From Cepaea nemoralis (Eukaryota; Mollusca; Gastropoda; Stylommatophora; Helicidae), in the NCBI GenBank assembly GCA_014155875.1, contig JACEFZ010026865.1, forward strand, positions 264,501 through 328,500: a DNA stretch of 64,000 nt, given 5' to 3'. Made by a program: the position numbers and the translations under genes. The notes under the pieces were generated by a model. That model saw only the letters and a list, made by a program, of their open reading frames with translations. It was not told where the DNA came from and searched no databases. Below, piece after piece: positions 1 through 11,282 of the stretch; position 1 is the stretch's first letter; every line of letters begins with the position of its first letter.

Positions 1-1885
1 TTCTAATGACATTATCAATATGACATTAGAAATGAAATGTAAAAGCCTAAGAACACAGCAAGTGAAAACAATAAGAGGAATCTTGTTCTTAGAGAAAATA
101 AACATAGAAGAAAGATAATCTTGGTGTTCTCAATTAGTTATCACCAACATAGTTGTTTGCTCTCACTCCAATCTTCCACTATCAGGTGTTCAAGGTTTAA
201 CTAGCAGATGTGCAGTTTCATCTTCACCTATGCCTGTCCTTCAGGTCCATAGTTTAAGTAATACCTTGATTGATTTGGAATTTGACAATTATGTTCGCCA
301 TTCTCTTCTGTACCTAGTTTTGTTCTCTACATCTTTTTTCTATTCAGGAAAAAGGGTCTCATACATTATGGGTTTTTAAAATAATTTCGCATTGTAATGA
401 GTAGTTGCTTATAAACAATATAAGTACATCATGGAATCAATTCTTGTATAGCATTCAGGTGCATTCTTCTTCATTAAATGCTTCAAGTGAGAAGTTATCT
501 TCCATTCTCATGGATGTAATATTTATTATCATCATCACCAACATCATCCTGGTTTCCTTATATCATTGTCATTACAATCATTATCATTCTTACATTATTA
601 TCATAACATTACAGTCTCATTATCATCATCATTGTATTACATTTTTCAGGACACTAGACCATATGTGTTAACATGAGTGACATGAACTACAAAGTGGGAT
701 TTTGCTTAATGTACAAAACCAGTGCTTGTAGTGTGCGTAATGTATGATATGGTTTGTTTTGTGCTTAGCACACAAAATCAGATGATTATACGATAAGTGA
801 TATTTAATACAATGTGTTGTCATGCGTCGGAGTGTACTAAATTATTATTCAGTTTATGGGTTGTGCCGAACAAGTTCTCTGGTGATAGTCATGGCATTAC
901 ACATCAAAGTTGCCGGCTATCCTGAGATTGACTGTTGGTCTATACCCCCTCTCTCTCAGCATGTAACTTCACTAACACACACTCCTCATGCATCAGTCAC
1001 AATATCTATCTGTGTATGTGGGGTCAATTCACTCATCTCAGACACCAATCATATGCATGGATGATCATTCAGGAATCATTCCTCAAACATCATTCATACT
1101 TGCATGTAAAGTGGGTAATTATACTTATGTGATTTCCCAATGATAACTTAAAATGTTTAACATCATTGATATCACAATCAAATATCTCCTTTCATAATCA
1201 CTTATCAGACACATCATATCTGTAGGAATGACAATTAGTATATTTCTGTGCTTTACACATGATAAATTCACAGATTTAACCACAATTACATTACATTAGA
1301 ACCTCATTCTTCATCAGAAATTATAATATTTCCTGAATGATAGTCATTCATACTGATGGGTTTTATCAAATGATACATTCACATCTGTTTACAATAATGA
1401 AACACACATGACACAAGCATGCTTTCCAATGACATAGATGTATGTGATGATTAGACATAATTATGAGATTCTCAAAGGATACTTCCTCATTTGTTGCAAT
1501 AATGAAAATACACACGGGTCCCCACATTGTCTCATGAATTTATGTGATCTACTCAGTTCTACATTCAGGCATTGTGAATCTCAACCATTCTAGCATGCCG
1601 GTTGACTAAGTATTATTGTGTGGCACAAACATTAATTAAATAGGTTTACAACATTGAAAATACATTTGACTCACCACATGGGTGCTTTAATTCAACACAT
1701 AAAATTATGTTCACTATAGGACTCTAATTGGCTCCCATGTGTTCATGAAATATAAGAGACTACTGGTTTGTTCATGTGCTTATGTATAAAAAATCATCTA
1801 CTGACTAACACACATTACACTAGTTTGACTTACCAGTGTTTACACATTTACAATGTACTGCACTAAGAACTGAGTTTTCTTAAGT
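1..1885. other. AT-rich non-coding flank
   Basis: No gene, splice-framed exon or transposon terminus is recognisable here. The sequence is AT-rich with many short ATCATC/CATCAT runs (about 520-640) and scattered imperfect repeats of TTCATGTG-like words. The small open frames have no codon structure or homology I recognise. Confidence 0.5.
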
Positions 1886-2301
1886 CTTAAGTTACCACTC
1901 TAATTCATTTTAGATTGAGTTTCATGCTTAAGAAATAAAATGTATAACATGTGTCTAATGTTTACATTAACTAAGTTGTTTAGCTGGGAGAAAATAAAAC
2001 ACTGTAGTTTTCTCCTAATGTATAGTTTACCTTATGACTATGATAATTGAGTATACTATTATTTAGTTTCTACTAGATTAATTTCTTAAGAACTCACCAT
2101 TCTAAATCATTGTAGATTGAGTTGCTTAAGAAATAAATGTACAACTTGGACTAATGCTTATACATTAAATCAGTTGTTTACTTTGGGAGAATAATAAAAC
2201 TTACTATGGTTATACTTAATGTACAGTGTATATATAAACTATAACAATTAACTATATTATAATTTAGTTTCCTACTAAATTAATTTATTAAGAACTCACC
2301 A
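1886..2301. repeat. Diverged tandem duplication, about 202 bp unit
   Basis: Two successive blocks share the order TAGATTGAGTT..CTTAAGAAATAAA..ACATTAA..GTTGTTTA..GGGAGAA..AATAAAAC..TAGTTTC.TACTA..TTAATTT.TTAAGAACTCACCA. TAGATTGAG recurs at 1911 and 2113, giving a period near 202 bp. Many point differences show this is old. It may be part of an unrecognised mobile element. Confidence 0.55.
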
Positions 2302-2776
2302 CGTGGGTTCAACAAGTCGACTTACCAACTCTTCTTCTGGGAAAAAGACTCACAAACTAATCTAAGATTTAAAATAAATATTTCTGTTTACCTTTCATGT
2401 AAAATGAATTTCTTCCACACTTCGGCGCCAGGATTCACATTTTCCCAATGCGATGTCGTGGGCTGATGTTTGTCTTCATTTATCAAACTTATACTAAGTT
2501 ATCTTTGGTAAGTTGATGTTGAAGAGACTATCACTCCCTCCGCTAATCGAATCTCTCCTGGTCCCTTACTTGGGCTGGTATACAAACAGGCTGTTTTCCG
2601 GCTGATCGCTCCTTTTTACGCTAGTTTTTCCGAGTTCGGGTTTTACGCCGACAATGAGTTATAGTAAATCTTGGATCGTACAATTGTGGAACAGAATAAC
2701 GGTCTTGCGGTGTCAACTTTTGAATATTATTGGAAATATTTACCGCGATGTTACGCTTGTGAAAAATTATATTACA
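2302..2776. other. Non-coding, nothing recognised
   Basis: No gene found. The block around 2420-2700 is less AT-rich than its left flank and contains TTCGGCGCCA at 2421-2430, which resembles part of an LTR-element primer site, but no LTR or PPT was found to go with it. Confidence 0.4.
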
Positions 2777-2925
2777 ACAACTTGAACATGTGGAAACAGA
2801 ACATTAAAGACAACTTGAACTTGTAGAAACAGGACATTACAGACAACTTGAACATGTGGAAATAGGACATTAAAGACAACTTGAACATGTGGAAACAGGA
2901 CATTAAAGACAACTTGAACATACAT
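2777..2925. repeat. 33-bp minisatellite, about 4.4 copies
   Basis: The unit is roughly ACAACTTGAACATGTGGA followed by AACAGGACATTAAAG, repeated head to tail with a few substitutions (CTTGTAG for CATGTGG, ATAGG for ACAGG). Confidence 0.85.
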
Positions 2926-3000
2926 GAAGCAGGGTAGCTGGCAACAGATCAGGAGTCTTTATGGCGGGCCGCGATGACAGCGATGTTCTACGAAAGATCT

Positions 3001-3615
3001 ATGTGATGATGATGATCAGAAGAGGAGAGTCCATGATGAAGACCAGAAGAGGAGAGTCCATGATGATGATCAGAAGAGGAGAGTCCATGATGAAGACCAG
3101 AAGAGGAGAGTCCATGATAAAGACCAGAAGAAGAGAGTCCATGATGATGATCAGAAGAGGAGAGTCCATGATGATGATCAGAAGAGGAGAGTCCATGATG
3201 ATGATCAGAAGAGGAAAGTCCCTGATGATGATCAGAAGAGGAGAGTCCATGATGATGATCAGAAGAGGAGAGTCCATGATGATGATCAGAAGAGGAGAGT
3301 CCATGATAAAGACCAGAAGAAGAGAGTCCATGATGATGATCAGAAGAGGAGAGTCCATGATGATGATCAGAAGAGGAGAGTCCATGATGATGATCAGAAG
3401 AGGAAAGTCCCTGATGATGATCAGAAGAAGAGAGTCCATGATGATGATCAGAAGAAGAGAGTCCATGATGATGATAAGAAGAGGAGAGTCCATGATGATG
3501 ACCAGAAGAGGAGAGTCCATGGTGATGACCAGAATAGGACAGTCCATGGTGATGACCAGGAAGGAGAGTCCATGGTGATGATCAGACGAGGACAGTCCAT
3601 GGTGATGATCAGAGG
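3001..3615. repeat. 27-bp minisatellite, about 22 copies
   Basis: The unit is built from GATGATGATCAGAAG plus AGGAGAGTCCAT, 27 bp and hence in frame with itself. It creates long spurious open frames on both strands (MMMIRRGES-type and its complement). Variants such as AAGACCAG and GGTGATGACCAG occur as blocks: one run near 3110-3230 recurs near 3300-3420, which shows block duplication. The right edge passes into a purine/CA-rich tail. Confidence 0.9.
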
Positions 3616-4215
3616 CGCACACACAAACGCGCATGCGCCGGCATGCATACGCACAGACACATGTCTCTATAACGATATCTGCAAACGTAAATAACGACAT
3701 AGACCTGCTGAGATTAACCTGACCTACATGCTACTACCAATCATTTTCCCGGGTGATACCATCGCAGTGCTGATATGCACAGCATGATATCATGCTGGCC
3801 TCAGTACATCTCAAATTTCAGGACATCAAACACGGTATTGGTTTGTAGACTGGATCCAGTCTGACTGTCTTGTTGTGCTCATTGTGATAACGTGCTTTTG
3901 TTTTCTCTGTAGGAAATATTGCTTTATATGTGGTTTTAAGGTTGTGGTTTACATATTGACTTCATGCGCCAAAACGGTAGTGTCTTAACTAGTCTGGTAT
4001 TGTCTTGTTTGATCTTGCTTTGTCTTGAGACTCACCTGGTGTTGTGTTATCTGTCCTTGCTTCGTCTGTTCTTGACTCACCTTGTCTTGTCTTGTATGAC
4101 CGTGTGGTGTCTGGTCTTAGCTTGACTTGTCTTGTCTTGTCTTATCTGGTCTTGCCTTGTCTTGTCCGGTCATATCTTGTTTTGTTTTGTCCAGGCTTGC
4201 TATGTCCGACTGTAT
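3616..4215. other. Spacer leading into the 15-bp array
   Basis: No gene. From about 3985 onwards the sequence becomes a degenerate CTTGTCTTGT-type T/G-rich stretch, apparently the worn edge of the 15-bp minisatellite that becomes regular after about 4216. Confidence 0.5.
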
Positions 4216-5392
4216 CTTGTTTTGTCTTGCCTAGTCTTGATTAGTCTAATCTTGTTTAGTCTAGTCTTGTTTAGTTTAGTCGTCTTTTTTAGTCTAGTCT
4301 TGCTTAGTCTATTCTTGTTTAGTCTAGTCTTGTTTAGTCTATTCGTGTTTAGTCTATTCTTGTTTAGCGTAGTCTTGTTTAGCCTAGTTTTCTTTAGCCT
4401 AGTCTTGTTTAGTCTAGTCTTGTTTATTCAAGTCTTGTTTATTCAAGTCTTGTTTAGTCTGTTCTTGTTTAGTCAAGTCTTGTTTAGCCTAGTCTTGTTT
4501 AACCTAGTCTTGTTTAACCTAGTCTTGTTTAGCCTAGTCTTGTTTAGCCTAGTCTTGTTTAGTCAAGTCGTGTTTAGCCTAGTCTTGTTTAACCTAGTCT
4601 TGTTTAGTCTAGTCTTGTTTAACCTAGTCTTGTTTAACCTAGTCTTGTTTAACCTAGTCTTGTTTAACCAAGTCTTGTTTAGTCTAGTCTTGTTTAACCT
4701 AGTCTTGTTTAACCTAGTCTTGTTTAACCTAGTCTTGTTTAACCTAGTCTTGTTTAACCTAGTCTTGTTTAACCTAGTCTTGTTTAGTCAAGTCGTGTTT
4801 AGCCTAGTCTTGTTTAACCTAGTCTTGTTTAGTCAAGTCTTGTTTAACCTAGTCTTGTTTAGCCTAGTCTTGTTTAACCTAGTCTTGTTTAACCTAGTCT
4901 TGTTTAACCTAGTCTTGTTTAGCCTAGTCTTGTTTAATCTAGTCTTGTTTAACCTAGTCTTGTTTAACCTAGTCTTGTTTAACCTAGTCTTGTTTAACCT
5001 AGTCTTGTTTAGCGTAGTCTTGTTTAACCTAGTCTTGTTTAACCTAGTCTTGTTTAACCTAGTCTTGTTTAACCTAGTCTTGTTTAACCTAGTCTTGTTT
5101 AACCTAGTCTTGTTTAACCTAGTCTTGTTTAGCGTAGTCTTGTTTAGCGTAGTCTTGTTTAACCTAGTCTTGTTTAGCGTAGTCTTGTTTAGCGTAGTCT
5201 TGTTTAACCTAGTCTTGTTTAGCGTAGTCTTGTTTAACCTAGTCTTGTTTAACCTAGTCTTGTTTAACCTAGTCTTGTTTAACCTAGTCTTGTTTAACCT
5301 AGTCTTGTTTAACCTAGTCTTGTTTAACCTAGTCTTGTTTAGCGTAGTCTTGTTTAGCGTAGTCTTGTTTAACCTAGTCTTGTTTAACCTAG
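4216..5392. repeat. 15-bp minisatellite, left part
   Basis: Tandem copies of TTTAACCTAGTCTTG with a small set of variants at the second to fifth variable bases (AACCT, AGCCT, AGTCT, AGCGT, AGTCA, ATTCA). The period is exactly 15, so one frame stays open for the whole array (NLVLF/SLVLF pentapeptides); this is not a gene. The array continues after the Ty3 insertion at 13637. The last base before the retroelement ends in CTAG, which is repeated on its far side. Confidence 0.97.
5389..5392. repeat. Target-site duplication CTAG (left)
   Basis: CTAG precedes the LTR starting TGTGACAG. The same CTAG follows the other LTR at 13637-13640, and the two flanks join into an uninterrupted 15-bp repeat unit. 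Confidence 0.9.
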
Positions 5393-5701
5393 TGTGACAG
5401 TGCTACACACAAAGGCTATGATCGTGAACGTATAGTATCAGACAAGTCCGTCTTCACGTTGTAAGAAAGTATTTTATTGATGAATCATTCTAGCTCAGCA
5501 CATATGATGGAGACTCCCTTCGTGGTGTTTACATCTCTTCTCGTTGGTCCCCCAGTCAAGTCTCAAACCAGTGACGTGTGTGTGTTCCTAGATACACTTC
5601 TTCATTCGTGCACACACGTTCACTATGGTTTTCCCCCTAGTCAAGGAATGCGCAGCATTCCTTAACTCTTTACTCCTAACCTAGAATCCCTCACTGTTAC
5701 A
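5393..5701 (-). repeat. 3' LTR of the Ty3 element
   Basis: 309 bp, in element orientation TGTAACAG...CTGTCACA. An AATAAA signal lies in the minus orientation near 5470-5477. The short + strand open frame inside it is present in both LTRs and is not considered a gene. Confidence 0.95.
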
Positions 5702-5717
5702 ATACCTCCCCTTCTTC
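5702..5717 (-). promoter_or_regulatory. Polypurine tract of the Ty3 element
   Basis: On the minus strand GAAGAAGGGGAGGTAT abuts the 3' LTR. A purine run at exactly this place primes plus-strand DNA synthesis in LTR retroelements, and it fixes the element's orientation. Confidence 0.85.
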
Positions 5718-6897
5718 AAAGAGAATTTTTCCTTGAAAAAATCTCAACCCCAACTTTTAATTAGTTAACTTTACCTCTCTATACTACAATAACAACAATT
5801 CTATATATTTCCTAAGTCAATTCTCCTATCTCCTCATAGCCAATTGCTACCCAGAGATCATAATATCGAAACTCTCTACAAAACTCGTCATAAAGTTCTC
5901 TAGAAAACTTTCTACAAAACTCTCCATAAAATTCCCCACAATACAAAAGTCTCCATAAGCGAACCGCTTTTAACTTTAAAACGTCCATCTAAATTATGAT
6001 TGACAAAACTGAAGATATTCCCCATATCCTTTAATTTCCCCCTTATTCACATTCTCACTCTCTCAGTATTCTAGGATAGACAGGAGAAAAAAAATAGTTA
6101 GATTAGAATTGTGTAGGTGCGCACCTGAAATCAATAAAAGTAAGGAAAAAGTAAGAAGTAAGAAGTAATCACCTTTCTCTTCCCATACATTCTCAAAACT
6201 TTATCAAAAAATAAAGTTTCAAAATTTATCTTCAGTTTCCGTCAATAATAATTGTTATTATCAAAAGAGTATGTTAATCCAAAACTGCCAGCCTTTGTAT
6301 TATTTAGACCAACAATTTCCTGTTTACCTTTCCTTCAACCACAAAAACCTCCTAACTGTTAAGTACAGTCTTCTTCTTCCAATATGCAGTTAAATGCCAA
6401 ATTTCAACCTGGCATTCCCCCCATATTCTCCCGTTAAACGCTGTTCAATCCAGCTCCTATTATAAACCTTGTATATACATTGCATACCCCACATGTATAA
6501 CTACATACCCCTCCATTGCTACTGCACTTCACTAACTACTATTTTAATTCATCTTCTAACTGAACTTCAAAGTAATAATCATTTTAAACACCCTCAAGGT
6601 AACTCAATCAACCCAAAACATCGTAAAAATAACTATCTAAGTTAACTTATTTTTCACATTTCATAAAACACAATTGAAGTCCCAACAATTGAACAAAGCA
6701 TTTCAATCCCCTCATCATATATATCCCCCCACATTAATCAATGTACACATACATTATAAATTTCAAGACCAATTTCTGAGTACCCAATAATAATTTTCCG
6801 CTTTAGCAAAACTCCATCAAGTACCTTTTTAAACACAAAAATATCGTGTCCAACTTCTTCTTCTATCTGCTATCTGCAGAACCCTATATCACTCTTT
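5718..6897 (-). other. Non-coding 3' region of the Ty3 element
   Basis: About 1.2 kb between the pol stop and the polypurine tract. No open frame of useful length is seen on the element strand. It is AT-rich and has no env-like signal peptide or transmembrane region. Confidence 0.6.
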
Positions 6898-9800
6898 TCA
6901 TCTATCATTTCTCCATTTCTTTAATAACCTCAAATTTTTTTCAATAATTGCAATATCTACATCAATGTCTCTATCCTCTCGAGGAGAGCTATCTTCTTTC
7001 ATATCAGCTTCTTCATCAGTTTCTGACTTTTCATCCATCTCTTGTTCCCCATCTGTATATCCATTACTAGCAACCGCTAATCTCTTCCTTTCTACATCCA
7101 ATCTAATTTTTCTGTCTTGCCGTCTCAACAAATTTTCAAAAAGTGGCATCTCTTCCTCACTCGAAGAATTCTCTCTAAGTTTCCTTTGCCTCTTAATTTC
7201 TTTTTCTTTCTGTCTATCCAACTTTCTTTTTACTGCTTGTCTTGTATTCATAAATGGAGGTTCAATATTTTCCCTAACTGACTCTTCACTCATATAATCG
7301 TCATACACATTATTTTCCTCTGTCATGACTGTTTTTGGTATCGTTTCTTCTTGTTCAGCTGTATTAGATGCTGTCGTTACTTGTTTTCCATTCTCTATAG
7401 GCATTGGATAAACCGATTGTCTGACGATCTGTCCACCCGACAATATTTCTTCGGAACAATAATTATTATTATTATTATTCTCTGCATCCCTTTCTTCATT
7501 ATCCCGCCTTAAGTGTTCGACATGTGAACGTGCAACATGCCCTGAAATTTGATTCTTAATAGTATACGACACTGGACCTTTTTTTTCTAAAATATAGTAT
7601 CCCGGGACCCAATGAGCATCAAACTTAGAGTTTTTTCTATGTTTTTTATAATATACCCTATCACCTACGTTAAACTCTTGTAAGTGTGCATTTTTATTTG
7701 CGTATTTCTTCTGTCTTTCTCTAGCCTTAATTATATTATTTCTTAAACGTACATGTGCTTTATGCATCTCTTGCAACCTTGTTTCTTGAAAATCTTCCCC
7801 CAAATATTTTCTCCTAGGTTTTAATAAATTATCAATTGGCAATATCGGTTCTCTTCCATGTACTAAGTAAAATGGTGAGAAACCTGTTCCTTCATTTTCG
7901 TGTGTACGTATCGCCGCTAATGCCATCCCCAAATAAAGATCCCAATCCATATCGTGTTCTTCTACATTTTTCGCTAGAATATTGTATAGTGTTCTATGTT
8001 GTCTCTCATTTTTAGCGTTAGAAGTTGGTCTGTAATATGAAGTTCTAATGTGTTTTATATTCCAATCTTTTACCAATTTCTCAAACTTTTTATTTACAAA
8101 CTCTTTCCCATTGTCTGTAAGTATTATTTGTGGACACCCAAACCTTGGTATAAATTCTTGTAAAAGCATATTTATAACTGAATCCGCACTCTTGTCTGGA
8201 ATTGGATATACTTCTGGCCAAAGACTATATGAATCAACTATATGTAGTAAGTATACATTTCCCGATAATGTTTTTGGATGAGGACCTGAAATATCCAAAC
8301 TTACTTTCTGCATTGGAAATTGAGGAATATCGGTATCTTGTAAAGGACATTTAATTATCTTCATGTTCCTTAACCTACACTTTTCACATGCTTCAACGTA
8401 TTCATATACGCTTTTGAATAAATTCGGCCAATAATATTTACTGCTAATAGCCTTCACTAACTTATCTCGTCCAAAATGACCATTATTATCGTGGTACGCC
8501 TTTAAGACTTCTTGTTCTAAATGTTTCGGAATATATTTTCTTACTCCTTCACCTTTTTCACTGATATAATATAATTGATTGTCTTCTTGTAACTCTACAA
8601 ACTTTCTTTTAAAACTATTTTCCCCTGTTTCTTTCAATTTCTTTTTTATCTGTACTACTTTCGGATCCAATTCTTGTTCTGTTTTCATATCAAACTGTTC
8701 TAAATGTGGGTCTTCTGTTCTAGTTTCCGACTCTTGCTCCGATGGTAAACTCTCAAATTCTTCCCTATTTATTATGGCAGAATCTAATATATTAACTTGC
8801 CAGTTTCGATCATCTACCTCTGGTTCAACTTCATCTTCCGTGTTTCCTGATGACTGTGGGTACGGGATCCTAGACAAAAGATCGGCGCACGTATTATGTT
8901 TTCCTGACACATATTCAACCTTAGCATTATACCCTTGTAAATTCAATGCCCACGTTTGTATTTTCCTATTTTGTATTGGTGCTTCTAATATCGACTTTAA
9001 TGGCATGTGGTCAGTTCTAATAATGAAATTGGCGTTATGTAAGTAATAATTTAGTTTTTGCAGCGCGTAGTGTATTGCATATGCTTCTTTCTCAATAATC
9101 GGCCATTTCTTTTGAGTCTTACTGAGTTTATGAGACAAGAAATAGATTGGTCTTTCATTCTTAACCCCTGGTATTCCAGATTCTTCTCCTTCATATGGTT
9201 GAACTAAACATGCTCCTATTGCGTTGTCTGAAGCATCTGTGTATAGTATTAGTTGTTTATTCAGATCTGGATGTGTTAATAATGGTACCACCGTTAAGCT
9301 ATCTTTTAAAAGTTCAAACGCTTTTTGACACTCATCATCCCACTTAAATCTAGCGTATTTTCCCGTTAAATTCGTAATAGGTATTGCTATCTTAGAAAAG
9401 GCTGGTACAAACCGCCGATAATACGCACAGGTTCCTATAAAAGCTCTTACTTCCTTAACGTTAGTGGGAGGAGGTAACTCTTTAATAACTTTTATTTTTT
9501 CCATGTCTGGTTTAATACCTTCCCTATTTATTATATAGCCTAAATATTTTGTTTCTGTCTTTAAAAACTGACACTTACTAAGCTTTAATTTAACGTCATG
9601 CCTTCTTAATCTGTCAAATACTAGTCTAACATGTTTTAAATGATTCTCTACATCTCCTTTCGTAAAAATCAATACGTCATCAATATATGCTAAGGCAAAA
9701 CTTTGCATACCATCTAGTACTTCATTCATTAAGAACATATAGTGAGATGGTGCATTTTTGAGACCGAATGGCATACGCAAAAATTCGTACGAACCCATAT

Positions 9801-10554
9801 GAGTACAAAAGGCACTTTTATTTTGAGCATCCTTCGACATCGGTATACACCAAAATCCTGACCTAGCGTCTAGTGTTGTGAAATATGTAGAACCATTAAG
9901 CAGCCCCAAAATATCATCAATTACTGGCAGTGGGTACGCTACATTTTTAGTAATTTTATTTAACGCCCTGTAGTCGCAACAGAACCTGTTCGAACCATCA
10001 GATTTGGCCACAATTACCACCGGAGATGACCATTCTGATTTTGATCTTGTTATTATGCCTGCTTTCAACATATCTTCTATTGCCTTTTCTACTACTTCTC
10101 TATTTCTTAACGGAGTTCTGTATGGTTTTAAACTAATTGGTGGATGATCTCCCGTGTTTATTTCCATCGTAACTGTTCGTGTCTTACCCAATTCTAAATC
10201 ATTTATCGCAAACACATCTTGATTTTGTTTTATAAATTGTTCTAACACTTCCTTATTTTCCGGCGAAGTTTTTAATTGTGCTAACAATTCTTTTTCTCTT
10301 GTTACTTTGTCTAGTGAATGTATTTGTGCTGTATTTCTTCTATATGGATGGATCAATTCATCCATTCTTGCGTTCCCTTTCCTTCTGTATCCGCGTCTAT
10401 TATTACTTCTTTCATTAGAGGTTTCTGAATAACTTATTCCCACCATATTTACTCTATCTGTTGCCAATATGTCACTAACGCTGTCATGTTCTAGCTTAGC
10501 TATTACACATCCTCTGTATAATTTAATTTCCCTACCTGTGTTATTAATAACCAT
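6898..10554 (-). CDS. pol: Ty3 pol: reverse transcriptase, RNase H, integrase
   Basis: A 1218-residue frame. The reverse transcriptase covers about residues 140-330 with LDARSGFW (first catalytic Asp) and YIDD at 290-293. RNase H follows with LYTDASDNAIGA (Asp about 440), an IEKEAYA Glu near 490 and RTDHMPL near 514. Integrase has the HHCC zinc finger (His 688, His 693, Cys 723, Cys 726) and catalytic D754, D814 (LTDNGKEF) and E850. A GPY/F-type module (KKGPVSYTI) lies near 992. The last 200 residues are charged and of unknown role. The first ATG overlaps the protease stop by one base (TAATG), while the frame is open only about seven codons further upstream. Expression could be by stop-restart or by a -1 shift. 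All catalytic residues are present. Confidence 0.95.
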   Translation of the reverse strand: MVINNTGREIKLYRGCVIAKLEHDSVSDILATDRVNMVGISYSETSNERSNNRRGYRRKGNARMDELIHPYRRNTAQIHSLDKVTREKELLAQLKTSPENKEVLEQFIKQNQDVFAINDLELGKTRTVTMEINTGDHPPISLKPYRTPLRNREVVEKAIEDMLKAGIITRSKSEWSSPVVIVAKSDGSNRFCCDYRALNKITKNVAYPLPVIDDILGLLNGSTYFTTLDARSGFWCIPMSKDAQNKSAFCTHMGSYEFLRMPFGLKNAPSHYMFLMNEVLDGMQSFALAYIDDVLIFTKGDVENHLKHVRLVFDRLRRHDVKLKLSKCQFLKTETKYLGYIINREGIKPDMEKIKVIKELPPPTNVKEVRAFIGTCAYYRRFVPAFSKIAIPITNLTGKYARFKWDDECQKAFELLKDSLTVVPLLTHPDLNKQLILYTDASDNAIGACLVQPYEGEESGIPGVKNERPIYFLSHKLSKTQKKWPIIEKEAYAIHYALQKLNYYLHNANFIIRTDHMPLKSILEAPIQNRKIQTWALNLQGYNAKVEYVSGKHNTCADLLSRIPYPQSSGNTEDEVEPEVDDRNWQVNILDSAIINREEFESLPSEQESETRTEDPHLEQFDMKTEQELDPKVVQIKKKLKETGENSFKRKFVELQEDNQLYYISEKGEGVRKYIPKHLEQEVLKAYHDNNGHFGRDKLVKAISSKYYWPNLFKSVYEYVEACEKCRLRNMKIIKCPLQDTDIPQFPMQKVSLDISGPHPKTLSGNVYLLHIVDSYSLWPEVYPIPDKSADSVINMLLQEFIPRFGCPQIILTDNGKEFVNKKFEKLVKDWNIKHIRTSYYRPTSNAKNERQHRTLYNILAKNVEEHDMDWDLYLGMALAAIRTHENEGTGFSPFYLVHGREPILPIDNLLKPRRKYLGEDFQETRLQEMHKAHVRLRNNIIKARERQKKYANKNAHLQEFNVGDRVYYKKHRKNSKFDAHWVPGYYILEKKGPVSYTIKNQISGHVARSHVEHLRRDNEERDAENNNNNNYCSEEILSGGQIVRQSVYPMPIENGKQVTTASNTAEQEETIPKTVMTEENNVYDDYMSEESVRENIEPPFMNTRQAVKRKLDRQKEKEIKRQRKLRENSSSEEEMPLFENLLRRQDRKIRLDVERKRLAVASNGYTDGEQEMDEKSETDEEADMKEDSSPREDRDIDVDIAIIEKNLRLLKKWRNDR

Positions 10555-11282
10555 TACTGGAATGTTAAACTTTTATCTAATTCTATTATTCCATCCGGAA
10601 CTTCTAAACCTGGCTCATCAATTATTTCATTTTGCAATTCTGTGATTCTGACTATGTTTCCTGCTACATAATACGGATTTCTCTTCAATCTTGCTTGTAT
10701 CAAATTAACTGACTGTGGTTTTAAATTCATGGTTGTTTTAACTCTAACTAATGTCGACACATGCATATCTTCTTCTAGATCTACGTAAACATCTTGGAAT
10801 TTTAATTTATGCAAATCAAATAAAAGTCTCACCCCATTTTTCAATAAAAAATCTCGTCCCAATATCATATTTCTATTTAAATCTTTAACCACATGGAACA
10901 TATGCCTAACATTTATCCCTCCTAATTTCAAATTTATCATCGTTTGTCCTAACACTTCTAATTTTTGTCCCGTTACCGAATGAAGATTCTCCTGAATTCT
11001 AAATATTTTACAATTTTTTAACATTCGATATAAAAATGCTTCTTTAATCACGCTAACTTGTGCTCCCGAATCAACTAATGTTCTAACTTTATATTTTCCT
11101 ATCTGTACTATACATGAGCTAGGATCTACCATATTTAATGACAATTGCTTTACCTCAGCTTGTTTTTTATTTCTAAATGTTCTATTATACTCATCCTTTG
11201 GGTTTTTAATATATTGATGCCCTTTTTGGATCTTACTATCTTCCCTCTTACTGCCGATCCTATTCAATAAGCGGGATGCCAA
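10554..11282 (-). CDS. pro: Ty3 aspartic protease reading frame
   Basis: About 240 residues in the -1 frame relative to gag. VDSGAQVSVI (residues 70-79) is the active-site triad region, and ILGRDFLL (140-147) is the second conserved block of retropepsins. No ATG opens the frame. It runs on directly from the slippery heptamer at 11282-11288, which implies synthesis as a Gag-Pro fusion by frameshifting. The N-terminal 50 basic residues may belong to nucleocapsid. It ends in TAA overlapping the pol ATG. Confidence 0.92.
   Translation of the reverse strand: MASRLLNRIGSKREDSKIQKGHQYIKNPKDEYNRTFRNKKQAEVKQLSLNMVDPSSCIVQIGKYKVRTLVDSGAQVSVIKEAFLYRMLKNCKIFRIQENLHSVTGQKLEVLGQTMINLKLGGINVRHMFHVVKDLNRNMILGRDFLLKNGVRLLFDLHKLKFQDVYVDLEEDMHVSTLVRVKTTMNLKPQSVNLIQARLKRNPYYVAGNIVRITELQNEIIDEPGLEVPDGIIELDKSLTFQ

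Noticed and set aside
2420..2430. CTTCGGCGCCA as a minus-strand primer-binding site
   Set aside because: No LTR, PPT or coding region accompanies it in either direction.
5477..5665. 62-codon frame in the Ty3 LTR, also at 13412-13600
   Set aside because: Present only as part of the LTR, on the strand opposite to the element's genes, and without any motif.
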